A stretch of 64,000 nt of DNA from Macrotrachela quadricornifera (Eukaryota; Rotifera; Eurotatoria; Philodinida; Philodinidae), in contig JAJEKB010020526.1 in NCBI GenBank assembly GCA_022393335.1, positions 89,530 through 153,529 on the forward strand, given 5' to 3'. Positions 38,601-51,023 of this stretch are shown here, piece after piece (the stretch's first letter is position 1; every line of letters begins with the position of its first letter). The translations under genes and the position numbers were made by a program. The notes beneath the pieces are model-generated. The model worked only from the letters and a program-made list of their open reading frames with translations, did not search any database and was not told where the DNA came from.

Positions 38601-40423
38601 TATATCATCGATGATACTAGCAGCTAATTTTCGATGACCAGCAATAATACATTCCACGACATTATCATCAACGTCATGGCCCTAAAAAGAACGGCCGAAA
38701 TCGTCTTTAAGATCTATTGTTAAACGATCATTTTGTTTACGTAAAACTCTTTCGAAAGTAAATCCAAAATTGCTCGTGAACAGTTATTTTTCATTGCATA
38801 GTGAAGAACTTCTTCACCAGAACGGCGAGAAATAACTTCGATGGTATCCTAAATAGAATTGATTAACTAAATCAAATGATTTATTTTGTACTTTAATCAA
38901 TGCATCGTTGCCTTCACGTGCACCACGACTCGCCATGATCTTCGCTGTTCGAAAACCCAATGTACGAATACTTGCACTAGAGAAAAAGACTCTCTTTATC
39001 TATTGAGGTTATTTGACTATTTACTTTCCGGTATCTTGTTTTTTCATCGTCACTTGTGGAAAAGGACATCGATCATCTTTAGGTTTACGTAAATCTTCTA
39101 CTAACATTTGAAGTAAATCAATATTATTATCTTTAATTGCATAATGAATCGCTGTGAGACTTTTCGGTAAATCCCGTCGGATGTGAACCTAAAGAAAAAT
39201 GTTTAATGCTAATAATAAAATTCTTTTTCTTACCGAAGAAACTTGATCAACATCATCAATAAGACTTTTTAATAAAATCAGATCATTTCGAAGTACGGCA
39301 CGTATAGCTAATTTACTCTGAACACTTGATGATATAAATGGAACAGGTAAACTAAACAAATCAATGATGATTGATGATTTTCGTTATTTTTTTTTACTTG
39401 TCTTCAAAAAATGGTTCGATTTCGTAGATCGTTAACGTTGGATTTTCTTTGAGAAAACGATTACTTTGTACTTTGAATAATTTTGCTTTTGATATGGTGA
39501 CAGGTTTTGTTGGTCCTAAAGAGAGAAAATATTTCAACATGTTTCTTTTTCTTTGATGATTGTTCTTCACGTTGGACAACTTCACCAACATCTTTTGTAC
39601 GTCGTCGTTTTCGTACCGCTGTGAACAAAAAATACATAGAATGAAATTAGTCAATCGATGATTATTTACGTGCGGCTTCACCACTGATGGCTCGTTTTCG
39701 TGTTTTTTTATCTGCTGAAATTGATTTTTTTAATAAACGTTTTATTTCGATAATATCGTTTTTTCTTAATGAAATTGTTTTATCAGCATGACGAATAATA
39801 TGTTCTATTCCATTAAGAATTGTCTGTGGATCAAGTATATCTTTATAATCAAGTTTGAAACGTGTATTTTCATCGATGTTTTTTTCATCATCATTTTCAT
39901 CAAAAAGTGAACACCATCGAATATGAATTTGTTTTGTATGATTAAATACATTTTCAAGAACTTGACAAAGATAAAATGAATCTTCAGGACTTCGACATGT
40001 TACAAATGTTTTCTTTCGATAAAGAAGTGTTCGAAAATTCGTCACATGTTTAGATTCCGATGTCGAGTCACTTTCATCATCATCGTCATCTGTAGTTTGA
40101 TCGAATCTTAGTTTAGTTACATGACGATCGGTCGAAGCAATCTGAACGATAAACAAAAACAAATGACAACAGAGTCAAACGAAACTGTTGTCACTTACAT
40201 TCCAATAGTTTCCATTTAGTCCTGTACCAACAAGTCTTTTTTCAATACTGTTGGAGGTTGTTGATCGATTCTGTTTCTGAAATAAACGATTTTATTCGTA
40301 TGTATTGACATGAAATATGCTTACTCGTTTTGTACGAGTCGTTTTCTTCCGTTGAGTCTTCTTCGTCGAGGATACGAGCAATTCTTCGTTTCCTCTCCTT
40401 TTTACTGCACCACGTGTATTCAT
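32630..40423 (-). CDS. Ankyrin-repeat/WGR poly(ADP-ribose) polymerase, PME-5-like
   Basis: Transfers ADP-ribose from NAD+ to proteins, probably in DNA-damage or chromatin contexts. I trace 18 exons: 40423-40325, 40276-40199, 40141-39670, 39618-39571 (or to 39586), 39515-39398, 39351-39234, 39188-39025, 38976-38892, 38848-38741, 38681-38559, 38484-38407, 38355-38192, 38140-37900, 37855-35003, 34951-33202, 33153-33101, 33048-32814 and 32766-32630. They encode about 2,307 residues. Order: a basic, probably nuclear N-terminus; a region of unknown fold (a BAH-like domain is possible); many ankyrin repeats (about residues 370-1700); WGR (RWGRIGDGEGQY, about 1800-1880); the PARP regulatory region; then the catalytic domain with LLWHGTN, LFGKGIYTADVF and NEYIVFDES, giving the His-Tyr-Glu triad. 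Length and order resemble nematode PME-5 (about 2,280 residues, from memory). Exon 4's 3' boundary has two in-frame options. Confidence 0.88.
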
Positions 40424-40741
40424 AATTCGTCTATTATATGGAAATAAAACTGTATTTTTCATATTTTATGAAAACACGCATCAAGGACGCACCTTACGTT
40501 AAATTACAATGAATTGTTGCTTTTTCTTTCAAATATAAATGAATAAAGCACATGGTAGGTTGCAAATGTATATATATACAAGTAAAACACAGAATAGAAC
40601 AAAAAAAAAACACGTTCATTTCACAATTGTGGTGAAATTATTTTTCTCTCTCGCTTAAGGTGACGATGCTTTTTGATGGATGACTAATGTGTGTGTGTAC
40701 GCCCTTATCAGCCGCATAAAACATCTGTGACAGGATTTCAA

Positions 40742-41152
40742 TCAATCACTAACTTTGCCTAACCAGATTCTTAGCGCATCTTCATTGGAATAAAATATGA
40801 AATCTTTCTTTTCATTTCGAAGATATTCGATGATCTCAGAAGTTGACTTTTGGGCATTCGAACAAAAGTTGAAAACAGTACTCGATAAATGTTTCAGTTG
40901 TTGTAGAACCATTATCGTCTTGTTCACACCATTGACATTTAGTTGTAAATGTTGAACAGATCGAGGAACAATATCACAAAGACTCTGAATCATTCGACAA
41001 TTGGTTCTAATGATCAATGATTGTAGATTCGATATTTGCTCAAACACGCCACTAATATTCATAAATCCATTTGGTACAGAAATGTGTGACCAATTAACAA
41101 ACATTGGAAGAAGTTTTAAAAAATCAATTGGCATTATTAATAAAAAATGCAT
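40742..41152 (-). CDS. F-box-like protein, C-terminal part
   Basis: A 136-residue frame with LRR-like spacing (NLQSLIIRTNC, SVQHLQLNVNGV, LQQLKHLSS) and a closing segment DALRIWLG, which resembles the C-terminus of the many F-box-like proteins in bdelloid genomes (memory-based). The N-terminal F-box is not found in the 1 kb upstream on this strand, so it is a fragment, a truncated gene, or a gene whose first exon I cannot see. If complete, it would recruit substrates to an SCF ubiquitin ligase. Confidence 0.45.
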   Translation of the reverse strand: MHFLLIMPIDFLKLLPMFVNWSHISVPNGFMNISGVFEQISNLQSLIIRTNCRMIQSLCDIVPRSVQHLQLNVNGVNKTIMVLQQLKHLSSTVFNFCSNAQKSTSEIIEYLRNEKKDFIFYSNEDALRIWLGKVSD

Positions 41153-42139
41153 TATTACAAGATATTTATTAACATAACTTTTTCCTATTTATTTTTTACT
41201 CGTTATTTTTAAGGGACGCTCAGGTAATAAAAAAGTGATGACGACGATGAAACGGATGTAATCTTTGGTTTTATTTTTATGCTCACATGATTTTCGAAAT
41301 TTTCATTCATGAAAATGATTAGTTTTACATAAAAGCCATTCAATGAAAATCATTTAAATTTCACCAAAATTATTACATGAAAGCAATGATAAAAGGTCAT
41401 TCATTTATTAGAGTGCGTTGCATTTTGTGTATGTAACCGTCGATTCATGTTTAGCTTATATTTATAAAAACGTTGACTATATAAATTGTTTGGCTCCTCA
41501 TCAAATCTGTATATAAACTTATAGTTTTCTATACATCATACAATTTTTCAAGCAACTATTAATTGGTTTTTTTGGAATTGCGACAGTCATTAGCGGATGT
41601 GATACTTGTCATTCCATAAACGGCATCATAATATCTGATAACTCATAGATCGAATTGTCTTCAGATCTTCTTATTAACGTAAATGAAAGCATAGCAACTC
41701 TATAAAATGAGTCAAATGAAGAGTAAGATTCGAAGAGGAAATACTTGTAATTTATGCTAAGACTCATTATCCACCAGAACTTCAAGGACAACTAAAAAAT
41801 CATTCTGCATTCGATGTCTTCTTGGTTTAGCCTGCCCGCCATAATTTTTCCAACACAAAATACCATTCTTCAATGCTTTCAAACGCTGATCTATTTGTCA
41901 CTTGTCTTAGAAGTCGAAATAGATGACAAGTTGCACGACATTCTGCTCTCTTTCTGTAATTTGTATTTCGATTCGAGAAGAATTTTCAGAAACAGTGATT
42001 CACCTATGATTACCAGAAAAATGACATTTGTTAAAGATTATGCATTTAGTAAATGATCTATGTGATTTTACATTCACATAGAAGTTACATAATGTCATTA
42101 TTCTCAACTACTACTTGATTCTAAGAGAGACAGAGTACA
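41153..42139. other. Gap without a recognisable gene
   Basis: Two short open frames (41609-41791 minus, 41814-42056 plus) match nothing I know. Some of this could be decayed 5' sequence of the F-box-like fragment, but I could not find an F-box. Confidence 0.5.
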
Positions 42140-44077
42140 TTAACTCAGTTTGATCAAATGTCCACCATTTGTTGATACATAAAATGAATTGCTTGAATCG
42201 AGTGCGATTTCATTAGAAATATAGCCGGCATTGAGTGGTCGTCTCAACAATATATGACCATTTTGAGCACATACAACATAGAGAGCTTGATCGAAACTGC
42301 CAATAACTACTGCCAGTCGTTTTATACATTGTTCGTGAAACGCTATGGAAACAAGAATCGGAGAGCTCATCAGACGACCTTTTGTCATTATTGACCACAG
42401 AAGTTGTCCAGTATCAAGTGACAGAGCGACAAGAACGCCAGAATGAGAACCAATAAAAACTTGACGTTCATGTGGATCGATAGCTGCCGACGACTTAACC
42501 AAATTGGTCGACAAAAATGTCCATAATAAATGTCCGTTGGTTGCGTTTAAACAGTAGATGTAAAGATCCCAAGAGCCAAACACTACATGATCATCGAATA
42601 CTGCGGCTGTTCCTTTGATTTGACCCTTTCAAAAAGAGAGATAATAATTATAGTTTATTTTCTAAATATACCTGAGAAAAAGACCGACCTTATTGAAGAG
42701 AGCCTTTTTGGGAATGGAGCAGAATTCCTTATCATGTTGACATACAGCATGAAGTCTTTCCGCTATAGGTGCTTTTTGAGACATTTTCAGATCGATAAGA
42801 ATCGATTGAGCTCTTCGTCCGATTGTTTCAAACTGCCATATCTGTTCGCCATTATTAGCGTCCAAACAATGGAAACGACCCGTATTTGCACCAAGAAATA
42901 CGCGAGCTTCTTTTTTACTATTCTTACTGATTACTACTGTTGGTGTACAGTGAGTATGATCACCCAACGGTGATGAATAGAAAATAACATGGCCTGTACA
43001 GCGCTCAACAACCGCCAAGTATCCATTGGCTGCTGGGAAGCTTACTTCGACACCCCAATATACACGATCACCTACAATCACTGGACTAGCTCCAATTGAT
43101 TGACCTAGTTTCACTTCCCAGACAAGTACACCCGAAGTTTTATTCAATGCATATGCCCATCCACCTGTATCGAAGAAGAGTGATAGACGTTTGTTCAAGG
43201 GATTGAAAGATTTATCAAGAAAAATTACCGTAATCGCCAATAAAAACATATTGGTGATCGACAGCTGGCGTTCCATGAATGCCATACTTGGCAGGTCTTG
43301 TGAAAAATCTCCATTTTAGTTTTCCTGTTTGTCGATCAACAGCATACAATCGTTCATTGTCTGCGCCAACATACACTGATGTATCATCGACTACTGGTGA
43401 ACTCTTACTCGCAGTATGTATGTTGACATTGACAGGACCATAACGCCAGACGATTCTGTTCAATAAAAACAGAACGACATAGGATTTGAACTCATAAAAT
43501 TAATGTATGTTTTACTTACTTAAGTTGTTTAAGTACATGAGTAGTCAGTGGTGGATGATCTTCTTCGTTTTTCTCGTCGTAATGTGTAGAAGACGAGATG
43601 AGGCCCAAGTGGTTTATGTTAATGCCACGATACTGCCAGAGAGTTGTTGAGTATGGCAACGTTTCATTCTCATTTAATGACGAGACGAGACCTCTGCCGA
43701 CAGCAACCATACGCTGTAGAGCAATGATAGGTGCTGCTCTTTGCCATAATGCCACTTCAGATACTTCTTCATTGCTGTCTACCAACTGGTTGGTGGAAGG
43801 TATAGTGAGCGACGAAGAACATAGATCAAATACTGACAGTTGACTAGAGCAAAACTTTAAATTATTATTCGCTCAATGCATTGACTTACACTCTTTGCTG
43901 TTGATGAATCTGTTGAATCTGGCTGTCATTCTTATTAACATCAAAGGACGGTTGCTGTCGTTGAAGATACAATTCGCAAGTATATGATTTGGATATGATT
44001 GTATAGGTAATCGTAATACCAAGAATGAAGCCCAATAGAGTCGAAATCCAGCGTATTCCACCACTATCATAATTCAT
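42140..44077 (-). CDS. Membrane-anchored PQQ-type beta-propeller protein
   Basis: Five exons, 44077-43890, 43843-43520, 43455-43229, 43164-42689 and 42625-42140, encode 566 residues with all frames kept. Residues about 10-32 form one membrane segment near the N-terminus (a signal anchor), so the rest probably faces the secretory lumen or outside. After a linker of about 130 residues come PQQ-type propeller blades with the A-D-x-x-(T/N)-G-x-x-x-W signature: YAVDRQTGKLKWRF, YALNKTSGVLVWEV, HCLDANNGEQIWQF, YCLNATNGHLLWTF and VALSLDTGQLLWS. Bacterial relatives bind PQQ in alcohol dehydrogenases or form BamB; animals have such blades in AASDH. No catalytic domain is visible, so a binding or scaffolding role is more likely. 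Bacterial origin is possible, but introns are present and it is well integrated. Function not assignable. Confidence 0.8.
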
Positions 44078-44628
44078 AATAAATATTGATTCAGAAATTA
44101 GAGAGAGAAAAAGTGAACTGAAAACAATACCAGAAATAAAGCCATATGGTAGTAGTCATCTTCGATGGTATGCTTCGACTCATGGCTATTTGTAATACGT
44201 GACTATTTAAAGATATGTTTTATTCGAAACGAAAAAGGAACGGTATCACTATAGTGTCATACACATCCGTTCTTCAAAAGACAGCTTATTCAGGTAAAAA
44301 ATCAACTTAATCGTTCTATCAAGGTAATGTATGCTACATACACAGCAAAGTTATTCATTCTCTCGTTGCAGCATATTTAATCATATTCACCACTCTTAGA
44401 AATTAATGAACCATATTTCTTCAGAAAATTTTTTTCTCTCATTTCTGTTTTATATTCTTTTCGAGGTTTCTATATCAAAGTCGTGACTTGAAATTTGTTT
44501 CTCATATTCTAATAGCCCTCAATTCATAGTATATTTCCTACAAAACTCAAACCAGATGCTTTTGTTTCGATGTATGGTATAATTTATAATAGAGCACTTG
44601 GTTTTTATTTTGTTTTCACAGTGCGTCT

Positions 44629-44781
44629 ATGGTCTTCAGAAGGAATGCAATTTTTGCTTCAGCTTTTGATCAAAACCCACATTCAAGGACATCATTAGAA
44701 AGTTCATCAAAAACTGAATTTGATGCGCAGTTTAAAGTCAGTCATTTAGGACGTGCAATGAGTTCTATGACTAATCGTTAA
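44629..44781 (+). CDS. Small ORF, possible exon remnant
   Basis: Fifty codons, rich in Ser and Phe (includes NPHSRTSLESSSKTEF and VSHLGRAMSSM), preceded by ttgttttcacag, a good 3' splice site. It ends 15 bases before the Helitron-type element. It could be the last exon of a lost gene or chance. Not recognised. Confidence 0.25.
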   Translation: MVFRRNAIFASAFDQNPHSRTSLESSSKTEFDAQFKVSHLGRAMSSMTNR

Positions 44782-44795
44782 CAAAATATAGTGTA

Positions 44796-45300
44796 CTAGC
44801 GGAGGTACCCGATGAAAAGAGAATATGGTTGAAGTTTTGCATCTTCCACCCGACTTTTTCTGTTGTACATAACACGTCTTCTATTGGACTGTTCCCTGTT
44901 ATGGATGAGCTATCTGCAACAGAAATTTTCGCGTCACACCTGAAACCGCTTGGACAGGACTTTTACCGGCATACATCAGGCATACTTAACAGGATTTTTC
45001 CTACTATGCGTTAGGTGTTCGCCATTGGACTCTTTTCGCTGTGCGTGGGGCATCTTTTACAGAGCTTTTCCTGCCGTGCGTATGGTTTCTTTCAGTCCTT
45101 TTGGTAGAGTTAGCTAAGACACTACTATCTGGGTGAGATTTCACCCACAACCTACTCGCCTCACACCATCGGTGGGTGACCTCGCTATGACCTTCCTTCG
45201 GGCCTGGGGATGCACCATGGAAAATTTGGTGATCGTAGCTTTTACAGGGACTGAATGCATAGCGAACAGATAGACAAACATTCTTCTTTATATATATAGA
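44796..45300 (-). mobile_element. Non-autonomous Helitron-type element, second copy
   Basis: On the minus strand it begins TCTATATATATAAAGAAG and ends cctccgctag, 505 bp, between an A and a T. Ends and length match the element at 26135-26642. The interior is non-coding. The 61-residue plus-strand frame inside is a shadow. Confidence 0.75.
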
Positions 45301-46244
45301 TTCTTGATAGAGGAAAAATATGACTTTGCAAATTCTATATGCAGTCCATCATGAACATGAATATTTTAGGAGGTTTGACGTAACTATGTCAACAGCATAA
45401 ATTAGTTTGAAATTTTTTAAAATCTATTCCTAAATGACAGGCATACTTTTATATGAAAATTTTCTCATCATTAATAAGGTAGAATATTTTATTTGATATT
45501 AGTATGAACATCACCATTTAGTTCAGTGGAACTATTGAACGACAATCATAAGGTAAGGAGTTCGAATCTAACAAGTAACAAAACAATTTTCAATAGATAG
45601 TGGTATTATAGGAGTTGACCGCGGTCTCAGAGAACCGTATTGAGATTGTAGATCAGTCGGGACCATAGGAAGTCAAGCATTGCTGGATAGATATCAGAAA
45701 TGATATATCACTAAAAACATCAACTGATTTTTTTCGTAAAAACCGTTGATAACTGCGGTTTATGATAATCGTTTACAGACATATTAAATTGATTGTAAAA
45801 GAGTTATTGGATCGATATCGTCAAAATTTCGATAAAGTCGCTTAACGAGCAAGCTGAGTAGAGATACGTTCGACATTGATGTGTGAGATATATTATGCTA
45901 TTAGACTAGATATAAATATGCTTCATTGCTATTTCTACTAATTGATCAAGTTTATCTTTCCTAAATTGAAAATATCAGATTTACAAACGGAAAACATCTA
46001 TAGAAGCTAACGATCATTGTCGATGAATCATTTCGAATATTATTATGAATATTTGTCTCTTCAAATAGTAATGATTAGACAGAAAGTGAATTGTCTTGTG
46101 TTAAGTTAACAAATCTCATTTTTCTTTATATAAGATTTATCGATTGTAAATCTCTGAAGCGAATTAGTAGATATTAATTCAATGATTAGTTTTCTATATT
46201 ATTCTCATAAATGATCTTTTTTTCTTTCGCACTTTATAAATCAG
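45301..46244. other. Gap between Helitron-type element and phosphatase gene
   Basis: No coding sequence recognised. It contains a degenerate tRNA-like stretch at 45512-45584; the rest is AT-rich and featureless. Confidence 0.5.
45512..45584 (+). other. tRNA-like sequence, degenerate (SINE head or tRNA relic)
   Basis: Contains tagttcagtgga (45519-45530), fitting a pol III A box, and gttcgaatc (45560-45568), fitting a B box, with tcataa between them at an anticodon-loop-like position. The acceptor and T stems do not pair well, so this is not a functional tRNA gene. Confidence 0.3.
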
Positions 46245-48959
46245 TCACAGTTCTTTGTAAAGTGCATATAGTGTTGGTTCTTTTCGTAGTTCACCATAAT
46301 TTATGTCCGCCCAATGAACAGATTTGTGAGAATCATACATTCGAGTCAAATATGGAGTGTTGTCGATAGACTGTGATTGATTGTCCGGTTTTATATTCTT
46401 ACCATCTTGCTTATTAGATTCCTTTTTCCTCGAAGGAAGAACCTAGAAGAAAAGTAAATACGAAATTTAAAATTAATCTCTTACTAAAAATAACTTTTAT
46501 ATAATAAATAGTTCATTGAAAAAACGTTAAGCATAGAATTGTTTATTTAGGAAAAAATATTATTAAAAAAAACATAAGATAGAAAATCTCTTATTTCACT
46601 AATTTCAGATTCGATCGAAGGATTAAAAAGCAAATAAGCGAACTGTTTTAAAAGAATCAACCTAAAAATTGTAGCTAGGACAAGATAAAATTATGAACAA
46701 AAGCGGTGAACTGTTGAAAAACTATTCCTCTATCATTGATAATAAGAATGAATAAAGTAACATTACCATAAATGAACATCTCAAATTTTCGTCGATTAAC
46801 ATCATTCCACCTGCATTATCATATTCATCACGATAATCTCGAGCTGAAAAGATCGTCACCAGTCCACGATTAGCAAAAAACTCATAACCATCTTCGACGA
46901 CCTTGAAAAAGGAGAAAAATTTCCAAATAATTGTTTAGAACGCCATACTTGATGCGATCGACAGATCAAATCCAAATTGTATCGGTTCAAAAACTCGAAG
47001 AATTTTATTTATCAAAAAAATATAGAATAAACAATGATTCTTAGTCAAGCTTACTCGATTAACTATACTGACACCGAAAATAAAAGAAGTGCTTTCGGGA
47101 ATTTCATCCCAGCCTTCTACTTCCTTGTCCGCATCGGACCATAAGAGATCACAAAGAAGACCTGATCAATAATAATTAAACAATGACAAAAATAATCATT
47201 TTATCTCTTTTGTTATTCTTATTCTTATATGACTGAAAAATATCAATATTCTTAAACATATTTTCATTCGAAAAGATCTCTAAACAAATTCTCGTCATTA
47301 GATCAAATTTCTCCTATCAACAAACAGACACAGAGAGTTCTATTAGTGAAAAAACTTTGATCATCATGTTTTTTCTAAAATTCTGAAAAATCCTACTTCG
47401 GATCTTTGGTTACTATTGAAGACTCGACAGAAGTGCAAAACTCGTTTTTTGACTAAAGATAAAAAAGTAAATGATAATTCTCTTTTTCTCTGTTCTATCC
47501 TACAATATCGATATTCATAATTAGTATTCACCACTGTCGGGTACATCGATTGGTCGTTGAATTCGTCGAATTTGTTCCAATCTAAAAAGGTCAGGTGAAA
47601 GACCTTCAGACAATAAAACACTAAATAAATATCGAATGAAACAAAAATCAAGTTTCACCTCCGTGACAACAAAAGATTTTTCTATTAATAATAGCGACCA
47701 CCGGAAGACAATTGAAACACTTCAATTAATAATAAATAGAAAATTTTCGAACAGAAGAAAGTTATTTAACTTACAGTGATAAACAATTTCCATAATTTGA
47801 CATTGTATCGTCGTTTGCCTATATGTATAATAAAGAAAACATTCATTGATACAAACTTTCACAAATAATAACGAAATATCTGCAGACTTTTAAGCGAAGA
47901 AAAATAAAATCAAAAGAAATTATAAATCCATCAGACATGATCAATAAAAAAGAAAATAACAAGTGAGATGAATTATCGAAAGAATAGAAACAAGAAGAAG
48001 AATTTAATTTAACTAAATATGGAAATAGATGAAGATCATAATACTTTTTCAATCTTCAGTCTTTGAATAAATTAGAAAGTATGAACGATACTTACATTCG
48101 TCATAGAATCCATAGATACGGTTCATTACGGCGCTTTCGTGATTTCCTCGTAATAAAAAGAAGTTATCTGGATATTTTATCTAACAAAAATAAAATAAAT
48201 CGATATATGATTTACATTCAATGGAAATTAGACAAACTTTATAGGCAAGTAGAAGACAGATTGTTTCCAAAGATTGTTTACCTCGATCAACATAATTACC
48301 AAGAAACAAATAATTAGAATTAGGTGGAAAACCACCAGATTCGAAATGATCAAGTAGATCACCATATTGACCGGAAATGTTGCCTATTAAATATAATTCG
48401 TTGAAAATAATCGATTAAAACATTTTATTCTACTTTGTATTTAAAAGAAACTTGTATAGAGTGAAAGATCTCAATTAAACAGAATATGTGTAGTTCGATA
48501 GTCCTAGTGATATCGAAGATAAAGACTAGAGATATTTATCATTTGTTCTTCTATCTGATTTCTATACCAATGATCTTGAGAAAAGATTAGATTGTTTTTG
48601 TTACTCTTCTTCTAAATATGTACACCAAATAGAATGTTCAAAAAGAAGACTTGACATGTTACTTCATTTAGAATTTGAGAATTAGGAAATAAAATTACCG
48701 CAAATATTGATGGGAGCTTCAAGTTCAAGAAGCATTGGTTGTCTGAGAAAAATCTTTTTTGATTTGTCACATAAGATATTTATTTCCTTTTCGGACATTT
48801 GAACAAGCTTGTTTGATGAAGGACATTTATGCACTTTGAAAAAGAAATAAATTCAACTATGATTACTACTCAAAAGAAGATTAGAATAGACAGACCTTGA
48901 AGAAGTCGCTCAATTAAATTATCAACGTCCAATTGTGAATCATCGATATTGATTGACAT
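46245..48959 (-). CDS. PP1-like serine/threonine phosphatase, active site degenerate
   Basis: Eleven exons, 48959-48896, 48833-48699, 48383-48238, 48180-48096, 47818-47775, 47719-47659, 47603-47532, 47161-47055, 46993-46949, 46901-46767 and 46442-46245, encode 363 residues; every junction keeps frame. The fold is clearly PP1: NLIERLL at the start, [77 protein letters not shown]. But the metal motif GDxHG reads G-N68-I-S70-G, GDxVDRG reads G-N96-YVDRG, and the phosphate-binding Arg of the PP1 NDRG segment is Glu 225. Asn128, His129, His177 and His252 remain. Two metal-ligand Asp and one His are therefore replaced, so catalysis is probably lost. The intact frame across 11 exons suggests a maintained protein, perhaps a decoy or scaffold for PP1 partners. 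The C-terminal 65 residues are unlike PP1. Confidence 0.88.
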
Positions 48960-50765
48960 GATATAATATGTCACTTTTCAATTTTTGTTGGGTGTCGTCC
49001 ACAGTCAAAAAGTGATGAAATAAGAGCTGCATTATTAACTTTTAAAAAAAAAATCTAGAATATTCTCCGAATGATTCATTGATGGCCATTAGAAAAATAC
49101 TCCAACCTCGATGTGTTTGGTAAAGATCCTCAGTCGATAGATTTTGAAAAGAGAAAATTGTCAATGGGAACTCTGAACGTCTAGATAGTATAATTTTAAC
49201 TCTCTGGCTATAGAAGACGTATTTACACGTTTGGAACTTTTGATCATACGATAAAAATTATAGAGGTCGTCGGGCTCTAAGCGATTCTCTAATATGTGTC
49301 TGATTGAACATTATCAGTCTGCGATTTATCAGATTAGATCTTGTTCAATAGGCTATTTTTAAGAAAAGAATACTCTAGAATATTGATCAATATTTCTCTA
49401 GGGAAATAAAATCTGTTTGAAACTTATTTTTTAAAACGTCGGTTTGTTTTTCATTAAATTTTTGATGATTGATGTCTATTATTATATTCTCAAGGACTGA
49501 AAAAAGAAATGATATTGTATAATATCTTTACTATAGTAAAAATGATATACGGAAGTTCTCTTGAATATTATATTGCCAGTCAATATGTAATGAATAACAG
49601 AACTCTGATTCAACTAGCCTTCTGTTCAAAGCTACAGTTAATAGTGCTTGTAGGAAAAGATATTGAACTGACGAAACTGTCTTCGAACAGCACTTTATAC
49701 TGCGCAGTAATAGAAAAATGGAGTGTTCTTCTTCTTAAAAAACACATTTCGACATAATAAATGATTTTTTAAAGTAAAAGTGGTATTCATTCAAATAGAA
49801 TAATTAAACAATAAACATTTATCCTTCGAATCAAATGAATATAAAGAAATTATATTAGAAGGATTAAGATGTTTATTTTCATTGGGATTGCTAGTTGAAT
49901 AAAAGAAAATTTTTCTTCAATAAATATGTAATCAGAATGGCGTCATTCTCTAAGTAAGTTATGAGAAAAGATAAATTTTTTGGAAACTAGAAAGAAAAGG
50001 AGTAAACTTTCATTTAATAATTAAATAGAACAGCTTGGATATGTTTTTAATCTAGAAAATATAGTAACGTATCTCTATTCTAGAAAAGTAGAGAAAATTA
50101 TATATATTGAAAAAAAAATGTTCATATACTGCTTTTGTATTTCAGTTGAGAAGTAATATGACAGAATACCTTGAAAAAAAAGCTTATTCTCTTATATTAT
50201 CAGTTGAATTTATATACGTTTATTTTATTGAGACATTAAAGATAAATACAAATACTTGAATCGATTAGTATATATCATATACAATGATGGTAAGATCAAT
50301 TTGAGAATTAGTTTTCTATATAGAGAAAAATTTTATTGTTCATTTCATTTTAGTTCGTTGTATTTTTTTCGTTAACTCATGTAGAAAAAAGAAATGATAA
50401 CAATAGAATAATATTTTTCAGTGATAGTTTCTTTAGACGTTTTTCACATTACAAAATTGATAGTGTTAATATGTGATTTTATTGTAACATTATGTTTTCT
50501 TTTCAAAAAAATAAGCAATACAGATGTCGTATGCATGGAGACATGCGCTTTAGATTATTATCGATAAAATTTAAGACTCAAGTTGAATCACAAATTTATT
50601 TTCGATATCAATGCTTTATTAAGGGAGTTTTTTTTATTTCCTTTAACATGACTATTAAAACTACTTTTTTTTCTTTCCTGTGTTGTTAATTATTTTCCAT
50701 CATTTGGAAACTATCCAAATAACGCATATCTATAGAGCTCAACTACATTCTATTTGCGCGTTTCT

Positions 50766-50787
50766 CTTTTCTTTTCTTTTCTTTTCT
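50766..50787. repeat. (TTTTC)n microsatellite
   Basis: About four tandem cttttc-type units. Confidence 0.6.
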
Positions 50788-51023
50788 CTAGGTTTTAATT
50801 ATTTTAATTTTGTAGCATTCCACTATTTTATATTTCAAATATAATATCAGTAGAAAACCTTTGTTACTTTTCTTGATGAACTCAATAAGAATTGGAAAAG
50901 ACTAAAAGAAAGAGCAAAGAATAGTACATATGGAAGTATTTTGTTAATTATTATGAATTGATGGCAAATACTAATGAAAGATAGTTTGAGATGAATTGAA
51001 TTTAGCTTTAATTATAGGTGAAT

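Noticed and set aside
38682..38740. A possible frameshift in the ankyrin part of the PARP gene
   Set aside because: One frame here looks protein-like, but treating the 59 bases as a GT-AG intron keeps the phase on both sides and gives a continuous ankyrin region.
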